From NCBI GenBank assembly GCA_031291675.1, contig JARLIO010000058.1, positions 1 through 40,788 on the forward strand: a DNA stretch of 40,788 nucleotides. The letters run 5' to 3'. The translations under genes were made by a program, and so were the position numbers. Below are positions 9,601-17,779 of the stretch, in pieces. The notes under the pieces were generated by a model. It did no database searches, was not told where the DNA came from, and worked only from the letters and a program-made list of their open reading frames with translations. Each line of letters opens with the position of its first letter. Within the stretch, counting starts at the first letter, position 1. The DNA comes from Azospirillaceae bacterium. GTDB taxonomy: Bacteria > Pseudomonadota > Alphaproteobacteria > Azospirillales > Azospirillaceae.

Positions 9601-10123
9601 CGGTCCGGGCCTGGAACAGCATCCGGTTACGCGCCTCGCGCAGCAATTCGGCGGCGGTGCGGTCGTCCATGGTCTCGAAATGGGGCGGCAGGCCGGCTTC
9701 CAGGGGAAACCGGCGCAGCAGCGACTGGCAGAAGGCATGGATGGTGTCGATGCGCATGCCGCCCGGACAGTCGACGACCCGCGCGAACAGGCGCCGCGCC
9801 GCGGTGACGAGGTCGTTTGCCGGCCGTTCGCCGGTCAGCTCCGCCAGCCGGTCGGCGAGCCGGTCGTCAGCCATGATGGTCCATTCGCCCAAGGTCTTGT
9901 TGATGCGATTGGCCATTTCGGCCGCCGCCGCCTTGGTGAAAGTCAGGCACAGGATCCGGTGTGGCGGTGTGCCCGACAGCATCAGGCGCAGCACCCGGTC
10001 GGTCAGGACCTTGGTCTTGCCGGTTCCGGCCGAGGCCCCGACCCACACCGAACAGCCGGGGTCGGAGGCGCGGCGCTGCTGAATCGCGGGATCGGGGGGA
10101 AGCCCGGCCGTGTCCACGCTCAT
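6659..10123 (-). CDS. addA: Double-strand break repair helicase-nuclease subunit AddA
   Basis: The 1154-residue protein is of full AddA length. It is a UvrD-type SF1 helicase: Walker A GASAGTGKT at 29-37, motif II ILVDEAQDTN, motif III GDEKQSIFSFQRADP, motif V VRIMTVHGSKGLQAPVVF and motif VI RRLLYVALTRAEDRL. A C-terminal RecB-like nuclease domain has IIDYKTNRP at 1089-1097, whose Asp and Lys are catalytic. With AddB it resects double-strand breaks to load RecA. The ATG at 10123 overlaps the addB stop (ATGA), so the two are translationally coupled; an alternative ATG seven codons upstream inside addB is less likely. No frameshift or missing motif is seen. Confidence 0.97.
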   Translation of the reverse strand: MSVDTAGLPPDPAIQQRRASDPGCSVWVGASAGTGKTKVLTDRVLRLMLSGTPPHRILCLTFTKAAAAEMANRINKTLGEWTIMADDRLADRLAELTGERPANDLVTAARRLFARVVDCPGGMRIDTIHAFCQSLLRRFPLEAGLPPHFETMDDRTAAELLREARNRMLFQARTEPDTARGQALARIAGAVPEGDFDGLMAELTAERGRLGRIFAHHGGLGGTVDAIYRLLDVTAGEDDDTVAAAAVCDPALDEYGLRSACAALAAGSPTDRERGLALAAWLESPPERRLSGFADYIRLFLTAEEQPRKVLITRKAATPAAQLALEGEAARLVTVAQRRRSAAVAAGTVALLTLAEALLVEYEQAKSRQGLLDYDDLILATLRLLTTEGVAPWVLYKLDGGLDHILVDEAQDTNPDQWAVIAALAEEFFAGEGAVTAQRTVFAVGDEKQSIFSFQRADPVEFARMRRHFAERVGAAGQRWTPIDLETSFRSTAAVLSTVDAVFARDQARDGIVTDPAQTVTHRPFRRGQAGLVELWPAVAPVERDAAQPWALPVGRTTLDLPATRLARIIAATIRRWIDDGEVLEARGRPIQPGDIMVLVRRRTAFVDTLVRALKDCQVPIAGVDRLVLTRHIAVMDLIALGEFLLMPDDDLTLASVLKGPLIGFDDDRLYALAYGRETHLWATLSRRAGENPAFAAARDFLSGALSQTDFVAPFELFAGILGAPCPADSGSGRRAMLARLGPDAIDPLDEFLSAAIAFERSHPPSLQGFLAWLAASEAEIKRELEQDHGGRVRIMTVHGSKGLQAPVVFLPDTMAVPTQSPRILWPEQDRGVPLFAIRRDQEEQHCRGARSVVDHRRDQEYRRLLYVALTRAEDRLIVAGYQGQRQPSDNCWYHLVGDALQAVAAPVAFDFTDLGPDGWTSPGWRLRDRQTAAPPAATATTAPAPAGPAAVPEWAWQPPAPEPWPTRPLTPSRPEIEPAVRSPLGADDGMRFQRGLLVHKLLQVLPDLPVSLRPAAAARFLGRAAHDLTPQRQAELAAETLTVLENPAFSPWFGPGSRGEVPIVGVVNGRVVSGQIDRLLVALDGVWIIDYKTNRPAPETEAEVSEVYLRQLAAYRAVIARIYPDRPIHGVLIWTDGPRAMPLSPERLDFFAP

Positions 10124-13110
10124 TCGCCACCGCCGTTCGACCACTCGGCCAGGCGGGCCAGATGGGCGTAATCATTGAACCGCAACGCGCGGTCGGGGCG
10201 GGGCTGGGCGGCATAGGGTGTCGCCGGATCATCGAACAGCGTGATCAGGGTTTGCAGCCCCTCCCGGGCCTGATCGATCATCTCGCCGAGGCCGGCGGCC
10301 TTGAGCGGCTTTTCCTCACCCGCCGGCTCTCCGCCCGAGACCCGCCAGAAGGCCAGGGCGGAGACCGCGGCCGGCGGGAGATCCGTGAACCCCCCGGCCT
10401 GGGCGATCGCCGCCTCCAGCGGCAACTGGGGGGCGAAGCCGAGCCCGACCTCGGTCCCGCTCGGTGGCTGGCCGGTCTTGTAGTCGATGATCGCCAGGGT
10501 TCCGTCGGGCAGGCGGTCGATGCGGTCGGCCTTGCCGGTCAACAGGAAGGTGCCGCCGGGTCCGGCCAGGGTCAGCCGGCCGGAAACCTCGGTGGCCAGC
10601 GGGACCGCACCCGCGGTCCGGCGCCGTTGTTCCGTTGCCAGGAACCAGTCGGCGATGCGCACGAAGCGGGGCCACCAGAACGCCCAGACCTCGGGTCGCT
10701 CCAGCAGCGTGTCGAAGGCGGCGCGCCCGAGATCGAGCAGTCGTGCGCGGGCGTCCGGTGGCAGGGTTCGCGGGTAGGCGCGGACGAACTGGTCGAGTGC
10801 CTGATGAACGAATTCACCGCGCTCGGCGGCCCCCGGATCGGCAGCGATCGGGTCGAGCCGCGTCAGGCCCAGGACGTGGCGTGCGTAGATGGCATAGGGA
10901 TCGCGCATCCAGGTTTCAACCTGGGTCACGGACAGGCGCCGCGGCCGCACCGCCAGCGGCGGCCGCGGTTCGGGCGGTGCCGCCGGGCTGATGCGCTCGG
11001 GCCAGTCCAGTTCGTTGGCCCAGAGGACCCAGGGCTGCGGCGCGGGCAGCGCGGCGCCATAGGCGCGCAACACGGTATCCAGGCGCAGCAGCCAGCGCGA
11101 CGGCACGGTGGGTGTCCCGTCGACGCGGTTGGCGCGGGTCATGATCACCGTCGGTGCCGCGGCGGCCTGCGCGAAATCGTGCGCCGCGAGGCCGATGGAA
11201 CGCTCCGGCGCCGGCAGGCCGAAATCCTGACGCATCGGGCGCGACAGCCAGGGGTCGGCACTGGGATCCCCGGGCCAGCATCCTTCATTGAGGCCGCCCA
11301 GGATCATCAGGTCGTAATGCTGAAGCTGTGCTTCCTGCAGGCCCAGGATATGTAGCCTCGGATGCAGACCGAAGGCGGTCCGGACCACGGAACCCGCGAT
11401 CAGGGCATCGAACAGGGCCGGATAGCGCTGTCCCGCAACCGCGGGGAAATCGCGACCCGCCTGTGCCAACTGATTGATCAGGGTGGCCATGGACACGCCG
11501 TCATCGTCACGCCACAGGCGCAGCGCCCCGCCACGGCTGTTGCTGGTCGCCAGCGACTCGGCCAGGTCGACATGGGCGTGCAGCAGCGTCGCCAGCGGCT
11601 GGGGCGACCCGGCGACGAGATCGAAGAAGGGGCGGAAGCCTTGGTCGAGTGTCTGGATCCAGTCCGCCAGTTCGCGGCGTTGGTGGGGCGAGGCAAACCG
11701 GGCATCGGCGGTGCGCTCCAGCGCCGCGCGCAATCCGGCGAATCCAGGATCGGGGCGGGGGCCGCGCAACAGGACGCGTTCCAGATCGCGGGCACGGCGT
11801 CGGCATTCCTGCGGTGACAGGCCGCAGGTGACCAAGGGATGCTTCAGCAGTGACAGCAGCGCGACGGGTTCGGCATTGGTCCGGGCGCAACTGGCGATCA
11901 GGCGCATCAGCGTGCCGATTGCGGTCTCCGGCAACGGCCGGCCACCCGAATCATCGACGGTGATGCCCCAACGGCCCAGGGCGCTGGCGACGCGGCGCGC
12001 CAGGACCCGATCGGGCGTGACCAGGGCGGCGGTCTTGCCGGCGGTTTCGAGCGCGCCGCGCATCATCAGCGCGATCGCCCCGGCCTCGTCCTGGGCTGTG
12101 GGGCAATCGAGCCGGCTCAGCCCGGTGACCGCCGCCGGTTCCAGCGGCGCTTCGAGCCGACGCCAGGCCTCGGTGGTATCGGCCGGCCGCAGCGCCTCGG
12201 CGATCAGCGTGGTCCGGGCCGGCGGCGTTCCGACCAAGGGTGATGGCCAGCGCCGGACCTGATCACGGACCAGGCCGAGACGCGCCAGCATCCGGGCCAT
12301 GCCGAATTGCGGATGGTCCTCGGTGAGCCGGGACCAGCTATCCGGGTCCATCGCGAGGTCGAGCCCGGGCAGCACGACGACACCCTGGGGCAGCTCGGTG
12401 ACCACGCCCAGCAGATCGACCACCGCCGGGATTGCGCCGGTGCTGCCCGCGGCGATGACCGGTTCGGTGGGGGGATGGCGGCGCCAGGCCGCGATCTGGG
12501 CGTCCAGCAGGCGGTTGCGGCGATCGGTGGCGTCAAGCGCGCCTTCCTGTTCCAGGATCGCCGGCCAGTGCCGGGTCAGAATGCCCAGAAAATCGAGCGT
12601 GAGTTGCCAGTGCTGGGCGTAGTTGTCGGGGACCAGCCCGGCCAGCCGGTCGAAGCCCAGGCGTTCGGTGTGGACCTGGTCGAGCATTTGGCCGAGATCG
12701 CCGGCCAGTCGGGCGGCCTGGTCGGGCAGCAAGGCCGGATCCCGGGCCATGATCATCCGGGTCAGGACCAGTTGCCGGCGGATTGGCGTGATCGCCGGGG
12801 CCAGATCGATGTCCGGGGACAACACGGGATCCGTCGCCGGGTCCGGCGCGGTCCCGGGCGCCGCCGGCATGAGGGACATCTCGTCGGAATCGAGTTCGCC
12901 CATCGGCGCCAGCCGGGGCAGCATCAGCGGTTGACCCCCGGAGCGACGCAGAAAGGCATCGCGCAACACCCGGCAGGCGCGCCGGGTCGGCAACAGAATG
13001 GTGATCCGGGGCAGATCGAACGGGTCCAGGACCGCCCGCAGGACGCCTTCCGCAAGAGAATCGAGGAAAGGAACGCCGGCGGGAATGGTCGTGATCCCGC
13101 GCGGGATCAT
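10120..13110 (-). CDS. addB: Double-strand break repair nuclease subunit AddB
   Basis: The 996-residue protein has the alphaproteobacterial AddB layout. The N-terminus has a degenerate helicase-like P-loop region (LPTRRACRVLRDAFL), then an inactivated SF1-like core with LMILGGLNEGCWPGDPSADPWLSRPMR. A C-terminal RecB-family nuclease has LAIIDYKTGQPPSGTEV (Asp876 and Lys878 catalytic), preceded by LTGKADRID. The four-cysteine iron-sulfur clamp of Bacillus AddB is not apparent. AddB recognises Chi and cuts the other strand from AddA. The ATG at 13110 overlaps the stop of the upstream nucleotidyltransferase gene (ATGA). An upstream in-frame ATG at 13191 would lie inside that gene and is rejected. 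Confidence 0.95.
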   Translation of the reverse strand: MIPRGITTIPAGVPFLDSLAEGVLRAVLDPFDLPRITILLPTRRACRVLRDAFLRRSGGQPLMLPRLAPMGELDSDEMSLMPAAPGTAPDPATDPVLSPDIDLAPAITPIRRQLVLTRMIMARDPALLPDQAARLAGDLGQMLDQVHTERLGFDRLAGLVPDNYAQHWQLTLDFLGILTRHWPAILEQEGALDATDRRNRLLDAQIAAWRRHPPTEPVIAAGSTGAIPAVVDLLGVVTELPQGVVVLPGLDLAMDPDSWSRLTEDHPQFGMARMLARLGLVRDQVRRWPSPLVGTPPARTTLIAEALRPADTTEAWRRLEAPLEPAAVTGLSRLDCPTAQDEAGAIALMMRGALETAGKTAALVTPDRVLARRVASALGRWGITVDDSGGRPLPETAIGTLMRLIASCARTNAEPVALLSLLKHPLVTCGLSPQECRRRARDLERVLLRGPRPDPGFAGLRAALERTADARFASPHQRRELADWIQTLDQGFRPFFDLVAGSPQPLATLLHAHVDLAESLATSNSRGGALRLWRDDDGVSMATLINQLAQAGRDFPAVAGQRYPALFDALIAGSVVRTAFGLHPRLHILGLQEAQLQHYDLMILGGLNEGCWPGDPSADPWLSRPMRQDFGLPAPERSIGLAAHDFAQAAAAPTVIMTRANRVDGTPTVPSRWLLRLDTVLRAYGAALPAPQPWVLWANELDWPERISPAAPPEPRPPLAVRPRRLSVTQVETWMRDPYAIYARHVLGLTRLDPIAADPGAAERGEFVHQALDQFVRAYPRTLPPDARARLLDLGRAAFDTLLERPEVWAFWWPRFVRIADWFLATEQRRRTAGAVPLATEVSGRLTLAGPGGTFLLTGKADRIDRLPDGTLAIIDYKTGQPPSGTEVGLGFAPQLPLEAAIAQAGGFTDLPPAAVSALAFWRVSGGEPAGEEKPLKAAGLGEMIDQAREGLQTLITLFDDPATPYAAQPRPDRALRFNDYAHLARLAEWSNGGGE

Positions 13111-13910
13111 TGAACCGCCCACCGCGCGTTGCGCGGGTCGAGCCGGCGGTTGGTGTCGTCGAGGGCGTCCGGGGTTCCGATGTGATACCACGGCCCGTCG
13201 TGGCGGACGCCGAACAGGCGGCCGGCCTCAAGAGCGCGGTCCCACAGCAGGTTAGCGGAGAATGGTCCCTCGGGCGCATCGTCGAACAATTCGGGCCGCA
13301 TGATCTGGACGCCGGCATAGACGAACGGGGCGACATCGGTTTCGGCGCGCCGGGTCAGTTGACCGTCCGGCGCCATCAGGAAATCGCCTTTTCCGCTGTA
13401 GCCGACCGTGGCGACCGTCGGGGCCAGTAGCATCAGCGCGTCCATTTGATCGGGATCCCAACGGCGCATCATCCGTTCCAGCGCCGGGACCGGGCCGTTG
13501 AGCCAGATATTGTCGGCATTGGCGACGATGAAGGGGTTTCGCCCCAGCAGCGACAGCGCGCGGCGCACCCCACCCCCGGTATCCAACAGCGTTTCCTCGG
13601 GCGACAGCTGGATCCGCGGTTGGGTTCGTTGCGCCAGATGATCGGCGATCATGTCGCCCTTGTAGTGGGAATTGACGACAACGGTTTCGATTCCCGCCTC
13701 GTAGAACCGATCGAGGACATGGTCGATCAGGGTCCGGCCTGACACGGTCAGCAACGGCTTGGGTCGGTCCAGTGTCCGGGGCCGCATGCGCAGTCCCAAC
13801 CCCGCGGCCAGGACCATGCCGGCGGTGATCGGCGGTCGCCGATCGGACGCGGTCGGCGGCTGGTCATCGCCTTCGGGGATTGAAGCCACGGCTTTCGGCA
13901 TATCGGTCAT
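13107..13910 (-). CDS. murU: Sugar nucleotidyltransferase, probable MurNAc-1-phosphate uridylyltransferase
   Basis: The 267-residue protein has the nucleotidyltransferase signature MVLAAGLGLRMRPRT with DRPKPLLTVSG at about 32-59. It then has VVVNSHYKGDMI, the metal-binding region FIVANADNIWLNGP, and a C-terminal GPWYHIGTPDAL. This pattern fits MurU/RmlA-like enzymes. In peptidoglycan recycling MurU makes UDP-MurNAc from MurNAc-1-phosphate, bypassing de novo synthesis. The gene directly follows the AmgK-like kinase with an ATGA overlap, which strongly supports the MurU assignment over a generic mannose-1-phosphate guanylyltransferase. A 31-residue hydrophilic N-terminal extension precedes the family start. 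The overlap supports the ATG at 13910, but translation from Met32 is possible. Confidence 0.88.
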   Translation of the reverse strand: MTDMPKAVASIPEGDDQPPTASDRRPPITAGMVLAAGLGLRMRPRTLDRPKPLLTVSGRTLIDHVLDRFYEAGIETVVVNSHYKGDMIADHLAQRTQPRIQLSPEETLLDTGGGVRRALSLLGRNPFIVANADNIWLNGPVPALERMMRRWDPDQMDALMLLAPTVATVGYSGKGDFLMAPDGQLTRRAETDVAPFVYAGVQIMRPELFDDAPEGPFSANLLWDRALEAGRLFGVRHDGPWYHIGTPDALDDTNRRLDPRNARWAVQ

Positions 13911-14923
13911 CGGACCGTCTCCAGTGAAAACAGCCCGGCGCGTCGGTCGGGCGGCAGATGGTGGGAAATCCATTCGGCAACCAGCGCTAGCGCCGGATGC
14001 CGCAATTGGGCGTCGAGTTGGCGCCAGACCCGCGGCAGGTACTCAAGATAGCGCCGTTTGCCGTCCTGCCGGGCCAGGCGAATGAAGATGCCAATGATCC
14101 TGGCGTGGCGCATCGCGCCCAGCACAGCGTAGCCGGCGGCAAAATCGCTTGTGGCCAAGGCGGGAAAGGCGTCGCGGTAGCGCTCGATCATCGTCGCGGT
14201 CAGGGTCTCGGACAGATCGCGCCGCGCGTCTTCCAGCAACGACACCAGATCATAGGCCACCGGACCCAGACCGGCATCCTGGAAATCGAGCAACCCGCAG
14301 CCCGCAACACCAGATCGGTTTGATAGCAACATCAGGTTGTCGACATGGTAGTCGCGCAGCAGCAGGGATGTCGGCAGGCGTTCGGCGAGCGGTAGGACGG
14401 CACGCCATGCCGCACCGAGCGTGTCCGCCGCTGCGGGGGTGATCTGGAATATCGGCAGACAAATTTCGCCGAACAGGTCGACCTGGGCCGCGAAGCGGGG
14501 GGCGTCGAACACCGGCAGCTCAAGACCCGTCGCGATCCGCGGCGTGAAACGCCGATGCAGGGCGATCAGGACATCAACGGCCAGGGCATAGAGGGTTTCG
14601 GCATCGGCCCCGGCGGCCAGGGCGGCCCCGAACGTGGTATCGCCGAAATCCTCGAGCAGCAGCAGCCCGGCTTGCGGTGCCGCCGCCAGGATGCGCGGTG
14701 CCGACAGGCTGATCCGTCGCAACAGGCCGGCGACCGCGACGAAGGCCGCGCTGTCGCGCGCCGGAGGGGGAGAACAGGCCAGGATCGCCGTGTCGCCCGG
14801 CCGCTCCAGGCGCCAATAGCGCCGCGCCGAGGCATCGCCGGCCAGCGCTATGCGCCGCGCCGCGCCCCAGCCCTGTGTCGCGAGAAAAGCGTCGATTCGC
14901 GCGGCCACCTCGGCGTCGGTCAT
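13907..14923 (-). CDS. amgK: Aminoglycoside-phosphotransferase-fold kinase, probable MurNAc/GlcNAc anomeric kinase
   Basis: The 338-residue protein has an APH-type kinase fold. Its N-lobe has [11 protein letters not shown]. The catalytic loop is [13 protein letters not shown] (Asp191, Asn196) and the metal-binding segment is [25 protein letters not shown] (Asp213). The long form of the latter motif, with D-F-Q-D-A and Y-D-L-V-S-L-L, is typical of AmgK, which phosphorylates the anomeric carbon of MurNAc released during wall turnover. It overlaps tsaE upstream and murU downstream by four bases each. Fosfomycin tolerance is a known consequence of this recycling route. A longer upstream open frame to 15097 lies inside tsaE and is not used. 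Confidence 0.9.
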   Translation of the reverse strand: MTDAEVAARIDAFLATQGWGAARRIALAGDASARRYWRLERPGDTAILACSPPPARDSAAFVAVAGLLRRISLSAPRILAAAPQAGLLLLEDFGDTTFGAALAAGADAETLYALAVDVLIALHRRFTPRIATGLELPVFDAPRFAAQVDLFGEICLPIFQITPAAADTLGAAWRAVLPLAERLPTSLLLRDYHVDNLMLLSNRSGVAGCGLLDFQDAGLGPVAYDLVSLLEDARRDLSETLTATMIERYRDAFPALATSDFAAGYAVLGAMRHARIIGIFIRLARQDGKRRYLEYLPRVWRQLDAQLRHPALALVAEWISHHLPPDRRAGLFSLETVR

Positions 14924-15414
14924 GCCTGCGCGTCCCCGCTCAGAGCCAATCGCGCCGACGGGGCATCGCCGTCGCCGGGGCCCGCCCAGGTGCCAAAGCC
15001 GGTCAGCCGTGCCACGCGGCTGTCGGGTGTGGCGCCAAAATCCAGCGCGACGTCCAGCCGGTCGGATGGCATCATCGGGCCCAGCCGGTCGGCCCATTCA
15101 ACCAGGATGATGCCCTGGCGCGCCTCGTCCCAGCCGAGTTCGAGAACCTCGTCCGCGGCCGTCAGGCGATAAAGGTCGAAATGCCAGATCGGGCCGACCG
15201 CGGTGTCGTAAACCTGGACCAGCGTGAAGGTCGGCGACGGGACTTCCTGGTCGGCACCGGCGAGGTGACGGATCAGGGCGCGCGCAAAGGCGGTCTTGCC
15301 GGCGCCCAGGTCGCCCGACAGCGTCACCAGGTCGCCCGGCGCGAGCACGGCAGCCACCTCTTCGGCCAAGGCCGCGGTCGCGGTTTCATCGGGAAGCGGG
15401 AGCAGGATCGACAT
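14920..15414 (-). CDS. tsaE: tRNA threonylcarbamoyladenosine biosynthesis ATPase TsaE
   Basis: The 164-residue P-loop protein has [11 protein letters not shown] (Walker A, residues 34-41), the family motif [11 protein letters not shown] at about 60-70, HFDLYRL and VEWADRLG. TsaE works with TsaB and TsaD to make t6A37 in ANN-decoding tRNAs. The C-terminal 45 residues are longer than the minimal family and rich in Ala/Gly. It is the first gene of the overlapping chain tsaE-amgK-murU-addB-addA. The ATG at 15414 begins at the usual family start. The 78 bases between it and the crotonase gene upstream could hold the operon promoter, but I could not assign boxes. Confidence 0.96.
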   Translation of the reverse strand: MSILLPLPDETATAALAEEVAAVLAPGDLVTLSGDLGAGKTAFARALIRHLAGADQEVPSPTFTLVQVYDTAVGPIWHFDLYRLTAADEVLELGWDEARQGIILVEWADRLGPMMPSDRLDVALDFGATPDSRVARLTGFGTWAGPGDGDAPSARLALSGDAQA

Positions 15415-15492
15415 GGTCCGGGATCTTTGGTCAACCCGTCGTGCGCTGCAAGCGCGAAAACGCCGGAGCTGAGTCGGCGTCCCTGTTGGGGA

Positions 15493-16272
15493 TCATTTGC
15501 CGGTGAACACCGGGTGTCGTTTCTCCAGGAAGGCCTTGATCCCCTCCTGATAATCCTCGCTGTCGTAAACGATGCGGCGCAGACCCTGAACCCGCTCGAA
15601 CCGGTCCGGCGGGATCGAATGGGCGCCGGCGAGGATCCGCAGCTCCTCCTTGATCACCGCGATGCTGAGCGGCGCGTTTGCCGCGATCTCCCGCGCCATC
15701 CCGTTGGCGAAGGCCTCGATTTCGTCGGCGGCGACCACGTGGTTGACCACGCCGATGCGCTCCATCTTCTCGACTCCGATCGGCTGGGCGGTGAAGGCCA
15801 TTTCCTTGAGATGGGCCAGGCTGATCCGGTTGAGGAAGGTCAACAGCCCGGTGACATTGTAGGGGATCCCGAGCTTGGCCGGGGTGATCGCGAAAGTCGC
15901 GTCGGGGGCGGCGATCAGGATATCGCAGGCCATGGCGACCTCGCAGGCGCCACCCCAGACCCCGCCTTCGATCAGGGCCAGGATCGGCGCGGGAAACTCT
16001 TCGATGGCACGGATCAAAATGCGCAGCGGGTCGCTCCAGCCCAGGGGATCGCGCCGGGTTCCCGGGAGCTCGCTGACATCATGGCCGGCGGACCAGACCG
16101 GACAGCGCGGCAGGGCGCGCAGGATCACGGCCCGCACCTTTTGTTGGTGCAATTCGGCCAGGGCGGCCGTCAGTTCACCGATCATCGCTTCCGACAGCGC
16201 GTTGCGTCGCGCCGGATGGTTCATGGTCAAGGTCGCGACCAAACCGTCGGTTTCTTTGAGAATCAAGGTCAC
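15493..16272 (-). CDS. scpB: Crotonase-family enzyme, methylmalonyl-CoA decarboxylase-like (ScpB)
   Basis: The 259-residue protein matches E. coli ScpB (261 residues) along its length: VWSAGHDVSELP, RDPLGWSDPLR, EGGVWGGACEVAMACDILIAA, LGIPYNVTGLL, NAPLSIAVIKEELRIL and YDSEDYQEGIKAFLEKR. His64 and Tyr138 sit where ScpB has its active-site His and Tyr. ScpB decarboxylates methylmalonyl-CoA to propionyl-CoA. I chose the GTG at 16272 because it gives the family N-terminus (VTLILKETDGLVATL); the frame is open for 60 more codons upstream, but these are not conserved and contain no ATG near this point. No ribosome binding site is clear. No methylmalonyl-CoA mutase or CoA transferase is nearby, so the pathway role is inferred only. 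Confidence 0.88.
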   Translation of the reverse strand: MTLILKETDGLVATLTMNHPARRNALSEAMIGELTAALAELHQQKVRAVILRALPRCPVWSAGHDVSELPGTRRDPLGWSDPLRILIRAIEEFPAPILALIEGGVWGGACEVAMACDILIAAPDATFAITPAKLGIPYNVTGLLTFLNRISLAHLKEMAFTAQPIGVEKMERIGVVNHVVAADEIEAFANGMAREIAANAPLSIAVIKEELRILAGAHSIPPDRFERVQGLRRIVYDSEDYQEGIKAFLEKRHPVFTGK

Positions 16273-16400
16273 AGCCGCAGTGTCCCCGTCTTGGAATGGA
16301 GGCTCTCGATCATTGGGCGCGTTTGCCGGCGCCGGCAACCCCTGTTTCGCGGGGCGTCGTGAAGGGCGTTCCGGTGGGTGCCCTTTGGCACCCGCCGGAA

Positions 16401-17606
16401 TTAACGGCAGCGGACGCGAAAGTCGTCGGGCGCGTTGCTGACCCAGGCGCACCCCGGATCAGGGGCCAACTCACCGGCGGCATTGCGATGCACATGGGGA
16501 GGCAAGGACGGTTGTGCTGCGGGCGTGGCTTGTTGCGGGGGTATTGTGGCCTCAGACGGCGAAAACACCGGTTCGACCTCTGTGGCGCGGTTGAACCCAC
16601 GGGTTACCGCCGACCAGCTGATAAAGCCCAGCAGCAGGAGGGTGGCCGCCGTCGTGCCAACGCAAACCCACCCCCGTGGCCTGCGATGGGCGGTCGGTGG
16701 CGGGCGCCGGGTCCCGGGTGGCGGAACGGTTTGCCCGGGCGACGCCAGCAGGGGCAGATCTGTCGGCAGTCCTGGATTCGCCGCGGCGAATCGGGCAAAC
16801 TGGGTTGGGAAGAAAATCATCGAAAAAACGATCAGATCGACGTAGCGCGCCGTCATGTGCGGGAATGCCTGAAGGAATCGGGCCAGAAACGCGAAGAAAG
16901 AACCCTTGATTTGGCGTTGCTGGTCGATAATCCCTTCCGGGTTGATCGAATAGCCAAGCTCCCGACCGACCAGTAATTTCTGCATCGTCGAAATCGCGCT
17001 GGCAATGTCGCCATTGATCGCCACGCAGGCGAGGCGATCGCCCGTGTAGACCATGGCGCGTTCGTAGGGCAGCAGGAAGATGTTGAAAATCAGCAGGTGC
17101 TGTGCCGCCCGGATCATCCAGCCCAGGACTCCCGCCTGCCGTCGCGCGCGCAGATAGCCGACAAAACGGCCGACGATCCAGCGCAGCTCATCATCGCTGA
17201 CACCGTTTTCAAGAAGCTCGGAGTTCAGGAATATCGCGCGCCGGAAGAATATGTGCTTCATATAGGCATTGAAACTTCGGCTTTCATAAACAAAAATGTA
17301 CACTTTTTTGTTGAATCCGATTGCGTTCTTCATTTCCTCAGAAATCGTGTTGATGCGGGGATAGTTGATCTCCGAAACAAGGATCGCATTGCCGATAAGG
17401 TAGGCAAAAAGGACGCGCATTCCCAACCACAACAAAAACGCAAAAAACGGGACAACAAGCACAACGGTCCCTGCCAGAAGAGCCGCCGCGATAATGGGAA
17501 ACAAGAGTGTCGAAAACACCAGGGCCAGGTAGTAGCGTCCCCGGAGCGAGGGGTGGGCATAGGTATAAAATGCCTTGTCGGTGATTTTTTCTCCAATAAT
17601 TGCCAT
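16401..17606 (-). CDS. Membrane M48-like protein lacking the zinc-protease active site
   Basis: A 401-residue membrane protein. Hydrophobic segments lie at about 27-78 (two helices), 166-182, perhaps 256-268, and 314-333. Between them the sequence follows an M48 peptidase: SFNAYMKHIFFRRAIFLNSELLENG, then SDDELRWIVGRFVGYLRA. In M48 proteases this last block reads GHExxH; here it is GRFVGY (residues 146-151), so both His ligands and the catalytic Glu are gone. The third ligand (Glu of the E-Y-x-A-D motif) is Val186 in VYTGD. A Pro-rich linker (282-312) precedes the last helix, and the tail has two cysteines (386, 400). The ATG at 17606 has GGGAGGA at good spacing. The gene is divergent from a TIR-FGE gene. 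Its 5' half is more AT-rich than its neighbours. Function unknown; proteolysis is unlikely. Confidence 0.8.
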   Translation of the reverse strand: MAIIGEKITDKAFYTYAHPSLRGRYYLALVFSTLLFPIIAAALLAGTVVLVVPFFAFLLWLGMRVLFAYLIGNAILVSEINYPRINTISEEMKNAIGFNKKVYIFVYESRSFNAYMKHIFFRRAIFLNSELLENGVSDDELRWIVGRFVGYLRARRQAGVLGWMIRAAQHLLIFNIFLLPYERAMVYTGDRLACVAINGDIASAISTMQKLLVGRELGYSINPEGIIDQQRQIKGSFFAFLARFLQAFPHMTARYVDLIVFSMIFFPTQFARFAAANPGLPTDLPLLASPGQTVPPPGTRRPPPTAHRRPRGWVCVGTTAATLLLLGFISWSAVTRGFNRATEVEPVFSPSEATIPPQQATPAAQPSLPPHVHRNAAGELAPDPGCAWVSNAPDDFRVRCR

Positions 17607-17779
17607 GTTGTCGTTCCTCCCGCGGTCCGTTCCGGCGCATCCGAACGGATTGAAAACATCTGGCGCACGCGTCGCGTTTTGGCGCGTCCCGGTTCTCTGG
17701 CGCGCAGAAATGTCTTGGAAGGCGCAATGCATCTCGTGATAGTATATAAAGATCGCCGTCAAAACGCGAGGATTTCCGG

